Positions 24,101 to 34,100 of a DNA stretch of 64,000 nucleotides are shown piece by piece. Position 1 is the stretch's first letter; each line of letters opens with the position of its first letter. The DNA lies in assembly GCA_013368315.1 (NCBI GenBank), contig JAACJM010000112.1, forward strand, positions 216,062-280,061, written 5' to 3'. Below the pieces are notes generated by a model. That model saw only the letters and a list, made by a program, of their open reading frames with translations. It searched no databases and was not told the DNA's origin. A program made the position numbers and the translations under genes. Source of the DNA: Tetrapyrgos nigripes (Eukaryota; Basidiomycota; Agaricomycetes; Agaricales; Campanellaceae).

Positions 24101-25555
24101 AAGCATTCACCACATACATAGTCACAACTTTCAGCTAACACAGGACCTTCTAGATCTGTCACAGGATCATTTATACATCTGTGTTCCTTTCTAGTCACAT
24201 TGGGAACTTGTAATATACTCAAATCAAGTTGATCATGATGCAGAGGATGGCTGTCAATCAAAGGATGCAGCTGCCCACATATGGCACAGCCTGTTTCTTG
24301 GAATTTAGAGGGACTAGTGTCTTGACAAAACCCTCAAACTATCTCCATGATCTTCTTATCTGTTGAAGGTTTAGGTGGAAATTTGATCTGTGACAGGTTG
24401 CCACCATTTTTGGGGTGTCGTGTGACAGATTTACTTCTATTCTGGTGTGTTACATTGTTCCCAGCTTCTTCCAGTCTTGTATACCACTCTCACTTTCTCT
24501 GCTCATTGGACTTAATGACAAATGGTTCAAACAAAACAACCACATCTGGACAGGATTGACATTGGTGCTGTTGTAGAATATTTAGAATATTGGGTTTACT
24601 ACTTTGATTGGTGATGAAAATTCTGTCATGAACTGCTACAGTTCTTTGCCCTCCTTCCTCTTCTACTTTATTATCAAACCCTTTCTCTGATCATTTGTCC
24701 ATTGCATTTCCTCGATAAACCCTTCAACCTTATACTTCTGACTTTGAACTTTATAAAACCTGTCAAACTCTATAATAACTGTTGATCAATCTTCCCATCT
24801 TTCTTATCTCGTATCCATGCTTCCTATCTTTAACTTGATTGATCCGATCTTCCTATCTTTCTCAACCATATGGTACCATTCTATTTTTATTTACTTTTCT
24901 CATCCCTTTGCATTTCTCATATATACTTGAGATCTCTTGTAACTGATTCCCCAGTTCATTCACTTCGTCTCCGCTCCGTACTACTACTACACAGTGTAGA
25001 GCCTAGTCAGCCTAGTCATCCCTCTTCCCTTCTACATCTCATTTACATCTCTCTCTCAATCTATCTGTTTGTATCTGCTCTCTTAGTGTGTGACTTGGGT
25101 GGTCATTTAAGTGTATCAACAACCTTGACAAATTCCATGTAGGTTTGCCATACTCTTCAAGACCGCAGTTGGCAATTCATCCAAGAAAGCATCATTTAAA
25201 GGTAGAGCATAAACCAGATAAGTCTGTAAAGCTTGTTCACTCAATAAGTTTTAATATGAGCTTGGTGGACTCTGAATTTAATGCAATGACTGTAAGGAGA
25301 AACACCCTCTCTAAAGAATGGAGATAATTTTTTGAAGTAGAATGATGAAGTGCCACTACCTATTATATGATGTGCATTTTCTTCATTACAGTACCATGAT
25401 GATGTTTCAGCACACAGCAAATCCTCAGCTGTGTTGGTAAAGGATGTTGCAGTAGAAACATTTAAAAACTTTAAAACTTTATCTCCACATAAACCATCAT
25501 TTCGACGTTTGCTGCAAATTATATGCCTACATAGGTCAGCTAAAGGGTTTGTCAC
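21175..25555 (-). pseudogene. Helitron Rep/helicase fragment, truncated and interrupted
   Basis: Minus-strand coding pieces give, in order, an N-terminal region (25555 down to about 24040, including CAICGQLHPL), a PHLFPYGLGG motif (near 23400), the HUH nickase motif in LHLHLLLW (near 22720), and a PIF1-type helicase start with the P-loop GGMGGTGKSKV (near 21370). This is the domain order of rolling-circle Helitron transposases. I do not see the nickase tyrosine region; about 100 bp near 22300-22361 is out of frame and may contain a deletion. The helicase stops soon after the P-loop, so most of its motifs are missing. TGA stops lie near 24333 and 24500, frameshifts near 23395 and 21350, and a solo LTR at 24624-25130 splits the N-terminal part. 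Confidence 0.85.
24624..25130 (+). mobile_element. Solo LTR of family L1, 507 bp, TSD AATTC
   Basis: Starts TGTCATGAACTGC and ends CAACCTTGACA, flanked by AATTC at 24619-24623 and 25131-25135. Same family as 38011-38445 (plus), 37549-37981 (minus) and the broken copy from 31552 (minus). It is longer than its relatives because of an extra segment of about 60 bp with repeated CTTCCTATCTTT-like units. Removing it with one AATTC restores the Helitron frame. Confidence 0.92.
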
Positions 25556-28500
25556 ATACAGGACATACCTATTGTATTTAATATAAAAGTCTGCTTGTTT
25601 TAGCAGATTGCAGATACAATGAAGATATGCATGGTGATATGCTGTACAAAATTGCCATATACATACTTATATTTTGGTCCATAATATCAGTTTTGATGTT
25701 CTTTTAAGGGAACAAGAGGACTAGGGTGAGCCCTGAGCTGCTAGTTAAGACCTAGCAGGACTAGAAAACAACAGTACGATAATATTGAGTGCTTATGGAT
25801 GAAGAAACAACTCATTCTAAGTACTATGAAAGATATGTATGAGTTGGAGTTATGATAGCAGACCCACCGAATAATAAAGATAGCCTACAAGGGCTTTCGA
25901 ATCCTATTATAACAACTAGTACTGCTAGTGTGATCCAAAGGGACAGTGAAGTGCAAGATAGCCCCTATTTGTGGGCATAAGAACACATAGAGGCAGCACA
26001 ATCCTCAGCTGAAAGGTCAATTGGAGAAGACAGCGCTAAGATTGGACATGCAGACAAGCACACTAGGTCTAGATCTATGTATTGGCAAATCCTGTAGTAT
26101 TAAGACAGCTTTGAAGGAGTCTTAAGTATCTGTAAAAGGTACATGTGGATAAAAGTAGGACAAAGTATATATGTACAGGATCCCAGAGAGTTCAGCTATC
26201 CATTGGTACAGAGGGGATAGTGAACAGACATCTCTACACAGAGATATAAGAGACAGAAGTGCTAAGTCGCAGTACATCTGAACAATCAGAATACAACCCA
26301 AATGGGTAACGGTATTTCCAGATAAGGATAAATCTGTCAGTAAGCATCTAGCTAGGTGTTGAAAGTGTTGAAGGATGAATAAGTATGCGAACAGGACTGC
26401 AGAAGAGCTGGACTCATATGTAGGACTAAGTAGTAGACTGTTGGCAATGCATAGAACATGTATAAAGCAACATTGGAGAAAAGGGAAAGGAAAACTGAAC
26501 AGAACAAAGAAACTACGAGAAAACCCTACACCCCTAGCATAAGGACGCGTATGAGGGACCTAGCAGTCATAAGTGGAGCATTCTGAGTCATAGATGTGAT
26601 GCTTGCTAACCAGGACAGTACATGAAACACCAGATGGCTTACAAAGAGGACTGAAGAAAGTTCCTACAAATATTTAGATAATATTGGACAGTTCCGTATA
26701 CCCTAATAAGCAAGTCTTTACTTACAAGGAAATAGGTAGAACTCGCTAACAGACTTTTCGATTTGTTTTGTATTTTCTCTATGTACCTTTTAGCAGACAT
26801 CAAAAAGAAATAAGTAACTGTATAGTTGTAGCTGCGAGTAGTATAAAAGGACCAGATATTACGAGTAGCTACCCAAGCCACGTACTGTAGAGTATTGGAT
26901 CTCGCTAGCAATAGTAGAGGACGTGAAACATGGACTAAAGCTTCTAAACAAACTTAACTGCACTCTCTACGAGGATAAACATTGTGTTGGATATAATAGA
27001 GTTTAAATTGAACATTTTTTGGTTATAACTGTGATCTTTGTGTTGACCTTTGGTCTATTAAGTGTCAAGAGTGTTTGATTTGGGACTCGTTGATCCCCTT
27101 GGTGTTAAACTTGTGTTTATTGTGTTGCGTGCGAAGTGCTAACTTCATTGAAAAACCCTGATCAAAAGTACTTATAGTACAAGTAAACTGGGATTTTGAG
27201 TACTCTGACTACTTGGAACACTCATCTCATTTACATTTGTATAAGGGTTTGTGTTTGGGTGTAGTTCCTAGCACTTAATTAGAAAAACCACCTATTAATG
27301 GTATACTAAGTCCACTCACTGGTTCTCTCTTGTCAAATAAGTAAATAACAGATGAGAACTCAACACATTATCAAAGTGATATTGATAAATGTAGCAGTGA
27401 GAATCCATATACCTTTTACTGCTGGGTATTTCCTGATGTTTTGACCTGGGCCACAAGTGCAGAGGGCCGTGTTTGGATTCACTGTCTTTTTGCCTCAACA
27501 GCAATAACGTAACTGTAGGCCTCCAGGGGTTGCTCCAAGGGCTTTTACTAGCATGCGTGAACACTAACAGGGCCAAACATGACCTGTCATCTAGCAGAGG
27601 CTGATTGCAACAAGGGCTATGATAAGTATGCACCTGCATGATGCACTCAGAAGCATGGGAATGTAATGTGTATGGCGATCGTGACACATCATGGTAGAGA
27701 GGCTTATTTTGGTGGCAGAGTGATGTAAGTAGTAGTAGAGCATATAAAGCAGTTAAACTAAGAGATGCAACAAAACACAGAAGAGTCATGATGAAGGTAG
27801 TAAAGAACAGCCAGGGATTTACTCAGCGACAAACTCAACATGGCACAAACAAATACAAATAATAAAATTCACAGGACAACAACCTTTGATATCCTTGTAA
27901 TAATTCCAAAACAGTATAGTGGAAACACCATTCAAGTCACATCACTAATATGGTTCATAAGTAGCTACTATCGTCTCACCTGCCATTTATATTGGAAAAG
28001 TACAACTGCAGTTTTATAGCTCAACAAAACTACAAACCTGAACAAACTCCTTCTGTCATGAGTTGTATCTACAGCTACCCCTATCTTTCATTTCTCCACA
28101 TTTTCCCCTTCTGGTACAACACATGCACCTGAGTCTTAATGACTCATTCCTATTCTGACTCATAATGACTTGTATACCTCTCAACACATGTTCAACACAT
28201 GTGCTTGAGTCTTACTGACTCATTTACTTACTTTGACTTGTTCTGACTCATAGTGACTCATACATACAGTATATAAACAGTAGCTACATCTACATTACCC
28301 CAGTCCTGATATTTTCAAACCTTAGTCTGCAATGCCACTGGTATTTCTCTGAACAACTGCTTTATCTCTGCACTTATCCATTCTGCTTCCATTTTGGCTT
28401 TACCCTTCCTGCAATATCAAGATATTTGTGACTGCCCAGTGGTTCCATGCCTCAAGACTGTTCCAGATGACATAACCTTATTTTCCTATTGGCATTCTTG

Positions 28501-29296
28501 ACTTCAAGGTCCTTGCAGATACAGTCCCTGACACCTTCCTTTTTAGTAACATGATTCTTTTCTTCAGATATCTCCAATCAGCAGATAATGTTGCTGACAA
28601 ACCTTGATAATGCTGACCCTTTGTCAGTCACTTACCCACAAACTCATGCTATTCCCTAACCACCTCATTAAAAAGCCATCCACTACCCGCATAGTCTTCA
28701 TTGCTGATGTATTAAGATCTCGAAGCTTATTTACATTTCATTTCTATTCTTTTTTGCAAAGGCAAAGATGAGCTACACCTCTAGCACCTAGATTTTCTTC
28801 TCGTAAGCACTACTACAACCCTGTATTGTTTTAAGACCACTAAATAAGTAGCATTGAACTTGCGAAGGGTGTAAAAGTCAGTACTGGGAATGCATGGTAT
28901 GTGTATATAGAGCACAACAACAGGGAATTGAGCCCTTACAGTCACCTTGTGAGTAAAATGTTAAAGAAGTAATAGGTCAAATGGACCATACTCACCTGGA
29001 CGACCTGCTTAAAATGAAATGAAAGCATAAAAATGAAGTTGATGGCAGCCCAAGACACTAGAAGAGCATATAGTTGGGATAGGAACCAACCAGGAAGTTT
29101 ACCTAGTCTCAATCCCATGATGGAAAATGTATGGCACATCATGCAATGTTAAACGCCTCCACATATTAGACATGAGAGTGAATGCTAATGAGCTGAAGGT
29201 GTTACAGACATACTCAGTGAATACACCATTGTGAAAGCAACTACCCTCCCATTAAATCACATGGCATAAGACATAGGAGCTGAAGACCCAATTGGT
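25556..29296. other. Long gene-poor stretch
   Basis: No gene can be supported. The longest open frame, 27316-27789 on the minus strand (157 codons, hydrophobic N terminus), has no recognisable domain. The one structured feature is a TGACTCA cluster near 28.2 kb. A sequence in frame with the gene upstream continues through 29297-29467 after its stop codon. Confidence 0.4.
28140..28277 (+). promoter_or_regulatory. Cluster of five TGACTCA sites followed by a TATA box
   Basis: Perfect TGACTCA (the Gcn4/AP-1 bZIP consensus) occurs at 28140-28146, 28156-28162, 28216-28222, 28244-28250 and 28254-28260, followed by TATATAAA at 28270-28277. This is a promoter-like arrangement pointing right, but no open frame follows. 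It may be the remnant of an LTR or gene promoter. Confidence 0.45.
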
Positions 29297-29467
29297 TCAG
29301 CTAAGAATAGGCCTCCTGATATTGTCAATTTGTAGCTGCCATGAGTTGTCAACGTGAAGACAGTCCTTGTTGTCATGAAGGCAGTCGTGTATAGGCACAA
29401 CCCAACAGTAGCAGTCTCCAACATAACACAGATGATGAGACAACTCTCCAGTGGATGCAGTATATGT

Positions 29468-30316
29468 CTACACAGGTTGCGCTAACATCACCTTCCAGCC
29501 CTTGCCCTCATACTTTTTAATGGCAAGATGGTATTTATCTGAATTGAGAAAACTGGGATAACAGAGCATGGTAGCCTTATTGATGAAGCTAGTGCAAGGA
29601 TAGAGAGAGTATGTGGCTTCTGAGGTGAAGAAGTTCATGACAACTGCTGTATATGATGTCAGTACATGCACAGTAGTGGTGAAGAATGTATATGCACTGG
29701 AATGGAACTCAAGAAGTACACCAATCACGGAATCGGCCCAAGCAACTATCTGGATGGAAAGTGACCCTTTTTTGAAGTTGAAGACACTGTCAATTGCCCA
29801 ACTATCATATTGAGCAGAGATGATTTGAGGACTGTCATTGGCCATTGCTTACTCCAAAGTATGTATAAACGACTGGTCCTGGCTGTTCTGTGGCTCATAC
29901 ATATACCCACAAGAAGAAACAAAGTCTCCCAGAGCCTTTGCATGTGCAGACAGAACATACAAGTCCAAATCCGAGCCAGACCATGTCTCTCGGAGTATAT
30001 ACTGCAAGACCGCAGAACCAGATACAATGAAATGAGTATGTCCCTGAACTTGTTGCAGAGCGTGCATATGATGGGTGTCAAAAAAGGGTTGGAACAGTTT
30101 GGATAGTTGGAAAATGAGCTTCAGAAGGTTGTCCATGCATGTTTTTAGGAATTTGCAGACGAGATGGAGATGATACAGGTCCACAGTGGAGGAATGAACA
30201 AGTACATGGTCTACCATTTCTGGGGAGCTGTGTTCGGTCAGTATATGTGCAGAAAAATACATGATGGAGGGGCATTCATGACCAGCCTGAGCCAACATGG
30301 TGAGGAGAAAGAACAT
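29468..30316 (-). CDS. Hypothetical protein with nucleotidyltransferase-like SGS...SDLDLYV motif, 3 exons
   Basis: Exons (minus strand) 30316-29853, 29786-29698 and 29646-29468 join in phase across GT-AG introns of 66 and 51 bp, giving 243 residues and TAG. The conserved core is FIVSGSAVLQYI followed by GSDLDLYVLSAHAKALGDF, reminiscent of the G-S-x(n)-S-D-x-D signature of nucleotidyltransferase folds. After the splice sites come VFNFKKG, FHSTVVMNFF and TSEATYSLYP, a pattern I associate with an uncharacterised agaricomycete protein family. The frame continues after the TAG for about 57 further codons, to a TGA at 29297-29299, with family-like sequence (VGDCYCWVV), so the TAG could be a nonsense mutation or annotation of the last exon could be wrong. 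Start: ATG at 30316, or a later in-frame ATG. Confidence 0.6.
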
Positions 30317-30679
30317 ACAAACTTATACCAGACATATCTTGTATAGTTCTGTGTACCCTCCCAATATTTCAAATGGGAGAAGTCTAGCCCAAAGCCATAG
30401 CAGCGCCTGCTGATCTGTGCCTGTAGAGGAACTTCAAGACTACAGAACACTCTTACAAAGGAGAAGATGTATTTGTACACAGGACAAGTAGTAGTGTACT
30501 AAGATAGTTGTGTCCAGAATTGCAAATGTCCCACAACTCAAGGAAAAGACATCTGGCTACTGATGTCACACTGTTCCCACACCAGTGATTTCCAGGTTTT
30601 TTGATCCTGTAAAGTAGTTAGAAGCAGGAAGAGAACCAGTGACAGTTGGAGAATTCCTCTAGAAGGCAACATAGTCTTC

Positions 30680-31464
30680 TCACTCATTTACTGTCAGTTT
30701 ATAGATGCCATACAGCAGTGGAACCACTTGTCCAGTTGCTGACTCCATAAGCCTTTGGAAAATCTGGTCCCCAGTTCTGCATATTGACATTAATATGGCA
30801 AATGTATCAGTCACTAGCTTTGTTGACAGCATAATGTTCCACCAGTATGGCTTGGATGGCCTATGTAATAGCCCATGTCCAGGAGTTGTAACATTGAGTG
30901 CTGCTTGGACCAGCATATCCAACATGTTGGTGATTCTCCTGTACTTGGTAGATGAAAGAGTATCAGTACTAGGGAGAGAACAGTTAGTATAAATATGGGG
31001 ACCTTAAAATAAGAAGACAAGAGATGAAACAGCTAAAACACAACATACTCGTTGATGCACATTCCACAAAGAGCAATCCCTGGTCAAATGAAACAGTCAG
31101 AGTATTACAAGCCTTGAGTTGCAGTCAGTTTTCACCATATACGAACAAAGGAATAGCTCACCCACCTGACATGTATCTGTGTACAAACAGTAGGTAAAGT
31201 CCTTGACATTCACACCCAAAAAAACAGGTGGATAATTGGACTGGAAATGCCAAACCTGTAACAAGAGATCTGCTTCAGTCAACAAAGTTGCCTGGGAAGC
31301 ATGGTCCTTTTTACAAACTCTCCAAATATCTTCAGGATGGGCTTTGCAGCTGTCGCAATCCTTCAACAGCTTAAGAGATGTGTGAGCATAACCATGACAT
31401 TTGCGTTATTGAAAAGCATTCACCTTGGGCCATGTCCATGGAGATAGCTGCAATTTCAGACTGT
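30680..31464 (-). CDS. Unrecognised spliced gene, 5' end unresolved
   Basis: Four minus-strand exons join in phase: about 31464-31434, 31369-31166, 31079-31049 and 31002-30680, with GT-AG introns of 64, 86 and 46 bp and TGA at 30680-30682. The product has segments ADLLLQVWHFQSNYPP and LHRPSKPYWWNIML and no domain I know. The consistent splicing argues for a real gene. No in-frame ATG is evident in the first exon, and a solo-LTR border lies only 90 bp upstream (31552), so the first exon(s) may have been displaced or lost. Confidence 0.45.
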
Positions 31465-31551
31465 AGACATATGAGGGGCATTTTAAAGTGGGCTTTTGGT
31501 GGTGTACATGTCCCAAAGGTGGGTTTTAAAGGCTACCAAATTTCAAATTCC

Positions 31552-31820
31552 TGTCAAGGTTGTTGATACACTCAAATAAACCACCCAAGTCACTCAGAAG
31601 ACAAGAACAGATAATAGATTGAAGTAGAGATAAAGAAAAATGAGCTAGCTGACTAGGCTCAACACTGTGGAGACAAAGTGAACGAACTGGGGAATTAGTT
31701 ACAAAAGATCACAAGTATATATGAAAAAGTCTAAGGGATGAGAAAGAGCTAATGGAAATATAACAATGGCCATATGATATGTCAAAAACGAGAATAATAG
31801 ATCAAATATGGATAGATATA
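31552..31820 (-). mobile_element. L1-family LTR (reverse orientation), broken by the mariner element
   Basis: Starts TGTCAAGGTTGTTGATACACTC, the same terminus as the reverse LTR at 37549. The homology is cut at 31820 by the Tc1/mariner element and resumes after 33449 for about 50 bp (GATTGACAGTTATTATA), then is lost. No target-site duplication can be found because the far end is missing. Confidence 0.7.
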
Positions 31821-32030
31821 CAGTGGGTCAAAAAATTGTCCACATGTTTCGCATTTTTGGAAAGATTGCCAATTTAAGCAATACTGAGTAGAGATATTGA
31901 AATGTGGTCAGTGATGGGCAGAACGCCCTTGATAAGAGCTACAATAATCTGTTTTATTTGTCCTATTTGGCTCAAAACTCATGGAGATATGATTGATTTA
32001 AAATGGTATGTCATTTGGACAATTTTTTGA
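31821..32030. repeat. Left terminal inverted repeat of the mariner element
   Basis: Inverted copy of 33238-33447. The outer end carries TCAAAAAATTGTCC and the inner end (32017-32030) carries the reverse complement GGACAATTTTTTGA, so each arm holds the motif twice in opposite orientation. Confidence 0.93.
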
Positions 32031-32190
32031 GTTGCCACTTCAAAATCAGTATTGTAACTATGTGATGTCTCATAGATGACATCATAAGTGGAGTTGTACA
32101 ATGATGCAATGGCTACATTATAATGATATCATAGCTGCCAGCTGGACCATATATAAGGGCATCCAGTTGTTCTATAGCCCTCATCAAATC

Positions 32191-33207
32191 ATGAGACCCA
32201 TCACATCCACCCAGAAAGACAATATCCTCTCTCTCCTCCAAACTTCTGCTTCATCCAGGGAAATCTCTGCTAAAACTGGGGTATCCAAGTCAAAGATTGC
32301 TTCTCTGGCCAAAGAGATGTATCCTGACAAGGAGAACCATCAAGCAGGGCGTCCTAGAAAGCTGTCTACCACTGATGAACGTGCTGCTATCCAACAAATC
32401 AACACTGGCAAAGCTGAAAATGCTACAGAAGTGGCCAGAAACATCAATCCCCTCCTTGACCAACCTGTCTCCACCCAAACCATTCGAAATTCCCTTCTCA
32501 GGCATGATGTGGACACATCTAAAACGAAGAAGAAGCCCAAACTCACTGCAGCTCACAGGAAGGCTTGTTTAAACTTTGCACAGAAGTACAGAAACTGGAC
32601 TGTGGATGACTGGAAAAGGGTTATTTGGTCAGATGAGACTAAAATCAATCGATATGGGTCAGATGGACAGCAGTATGTGTGGGGGAGGAAGGGTGAATCC
32701 TTGGGAGAGAGAAATGTGGTGGAAACAGTCAAATTTGGAGGAGGAAATATCATGGTGTGGGGATGTATGGGGTGGGAAGGAGTTGGAAACATGGCAGAGG
32801 TGGAGGGCAGGATGAATGCAGAGCAGTATGTGGACATTTTGGAGAACAACCTTCTGGAGAGCATGGATATTTTGGGTGTTGATCCAGAGGTGGCCATTTT
32901 TCAGCAAGACAATGATCCTAAACACAAGTCAAAACTGGCCACCAAGTGGTTTGAAGACAACAACATCCATTGCATGAGCTGGCCTGCTCAATCTCCTGAC
33001 CTGAACCCCATTGAACACCTCTGGACAACCCTCAAACACAAGCTCAATGGATATGACACAGCACCCTCTGGAGTTTGGGAAATATGGGACAGAGCAGCTG
33101 AAAAGTGGGATGAAATCACAGAAGAAGATTGTCAGAAATTGATCAGGAGCATGCCTAGAAGGATTGAGGCTGTGTTGAAGGCCAAAGGAGGGCATACCAA
33201 GTACTGA
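32191..33207 (+). CDS. Tc1-family DD34E transposase, intact
   Basis: Cut-and-paste transposase of 338 residues, the usual Tc1 length. An N-terminal helix-turn-helix region (roughly residues 1-110, with a GRPRKL AT-hook-like segment near 55) binds the inverted repeats. The catalytic triad is in WSDETKIN, IFQQDNDPKHKSK and SPDLNPIEHLW, with 34 residues between the second Asp and the Glu, that is DD34E. The frame is open from 32101; I chose the ATG at 32191 because the first 30 codons do not look like transposase and the shorter protein fits the family. No stop, frameshift or missing catalytic residue is visible, so it could be active. Confidence 0.95.
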   Translation: MRPITSTQKDNILSLLQTSASSREISAKTGVSKSKIASLAKEMYPDKENHQAGRPRKLSTTDERAAIQQINTGKAENATEVARNINPLLDQPVSTQTIRNSLLRHDVDTSKTKKKPKLTAAHRKACLNFAQKYRNWTVDDWKRVIWSDETKINRYGSDGQQYVWGRKGESLGERNVVETVKFGGGNIMVWGCMGWEGVGNMAEVEGRMNAEQYVDILENNLLESMDILGVDPEVAIFQQDNDPKHKSKLATKWFEDNNIHCMSWPAQSPDLNPIEHLWTTLKHKLNGYDTAPSGVWEIWDRAAEKWDEITEEDCQKLIRSMPRRIEAVLKAKGGHTKY

Positions 33208-33237
33208 GCTAGCACTTTCTGTATTTTCACTTGCATG

Positions 33238-33447
33238 TCAAAAAATTGTCCAAATGACATACCATTTTAAATCAGTCATATCTCCATGAGTTTTAAGCCA
33301 AATAAGACAAAACAGACAGAATATTGTAGCGTTTATCAAGGGCTTTCTGCCCATCACTGACCACATTTTAATATCTCTACTCAGTATTGCTTAAATTGGC
33401 AATCTTTCCAAAAATGCGAAACATGTGGACAATTTTTTGACCCACTG
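33238..33447. repeat. Right terminal inverted repeat of the mariner element
   Basis: Inverted copy of 31821-32030; starts 31 bp after the transposase stop codon. Confidence 0.93.
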
Positions 33448-33678
33448 TAGGTACCAAATGTCAGAGAAGTGATTGACAGTTATTATAAGGTTTGACAGAA
33501 GTTTGTAAGGGTCGTACCTACAGTTGTTAATGTTGTTCTGGACGATGTTGATACGTAGGAGACCACTAGGCAATATGGCAAGACTATAGGAAGTTGATAG
33601 AGCTGATAGGGGCTTGTAGCCACAGTTGGAGTACTTAGAGTTAGCCAAATGATATAAAACTAAATGGCCACATTGAAC

Positions 33679-33795
33679 CATTGTATTGTAATGACATTGG
33701 TTGTAGTAATATGGCATTGGGCCATGCAGCACTGAGATGTTATAGTAAAATGGCATTGGGCTGTACAGCATTGAGCTGTTGTATTGTGCAGGCAT
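33679..33795 (-). repeat. Three 39 bp tandem units encoding a 13-residue repeat
   Basis: Units at 33795-33757, 33756-33718 and 33717-33679 (minus strand) read in one frame as MPAQYNSSMLYSP, MPFYYNISVLHGP and MPYYYNQCHYNTM. They lie in a minus-strand open frame, 33391-33903, of unknown function whose 3' end runs into the mariner element. Because the unit is a multiple of three and the frame is kept, it may once have been a protein repeat. Confidence 0.6.
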
Positions 33796-33840
33796 TGAGC
33801 CATATGATGTAACAGTATTGAGCCCTGGAGACATAGAGCA

Positions 33841-34100
33841 ATCTTCAGCATATGCCATTTTAGCTTGAAAGATCATGCCAAGACCATTACAAGTCATAAA
33901 CACAGCAATTCAATCTGCAGATGAAGAATTGCTCAAGCCAGGGAAACTCTCATACAGAGAAATAAGAGAATTGGAGCCATCTTCAGCATATACCATCCTA
34001 GAGATCACACTGAAACCATTGAAAGTCATAAGGCCAGTAATCAGTGAAGAGTCACTCAAGCCAGGAAATCTCTCATAAAGAGAAATAGGAGTCGAGGAAG
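33841..34100 (-). repeat. Two diverged tandem units of about 120-140 bp
   Basis: 33841-33978 and 33979-34100 share ATCTTCAGCATAT, GTCATAA, CTCAAGCCAGG and CTCTCATA in the same order. On the minus strand they translate to related segments (TFNGFSVISRMVYAEDGS and TCNGLGMIFQAKMAYAEDCS) interrupted by stops, so this is a decayed coding repeat next to the 13-residue repeats. Confidence 0.6.

Larger units (their letters stand above)
31821..33447 (+). mobile_element. Complete Tc1/mariner element, 1627 bp, TA target duplication
   Basis: Begins CAGTGGGTCAAAAAATTGTC and ends with its complement, flanked by TA at 31819-31820 and 33448-33449. The terminal inverted repeats are long (about 210 bp each) and differ at roughly a dozen positions. 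One uninterrupted transposase gene lies between them. It sits inside an older L1-family LTR, so it is one of the later insertions in this region. Confidence 0.95.

Noticed and set aside
25556..28940. Minus-strand frame 27316-27789 (157 codons) as a gene
   Set aside because: No recognised domain, no supporting splice pattern and no similarity to anything nearby; length alone is weak evidence.
33391..33903. Minus-strand frame of 170 codons as a complete gene
   Set aside because: Its 3' part lies inside the mariner inverted repeat, so it is a remnant fused to transposon sequence; only the tandem repeats are reported.
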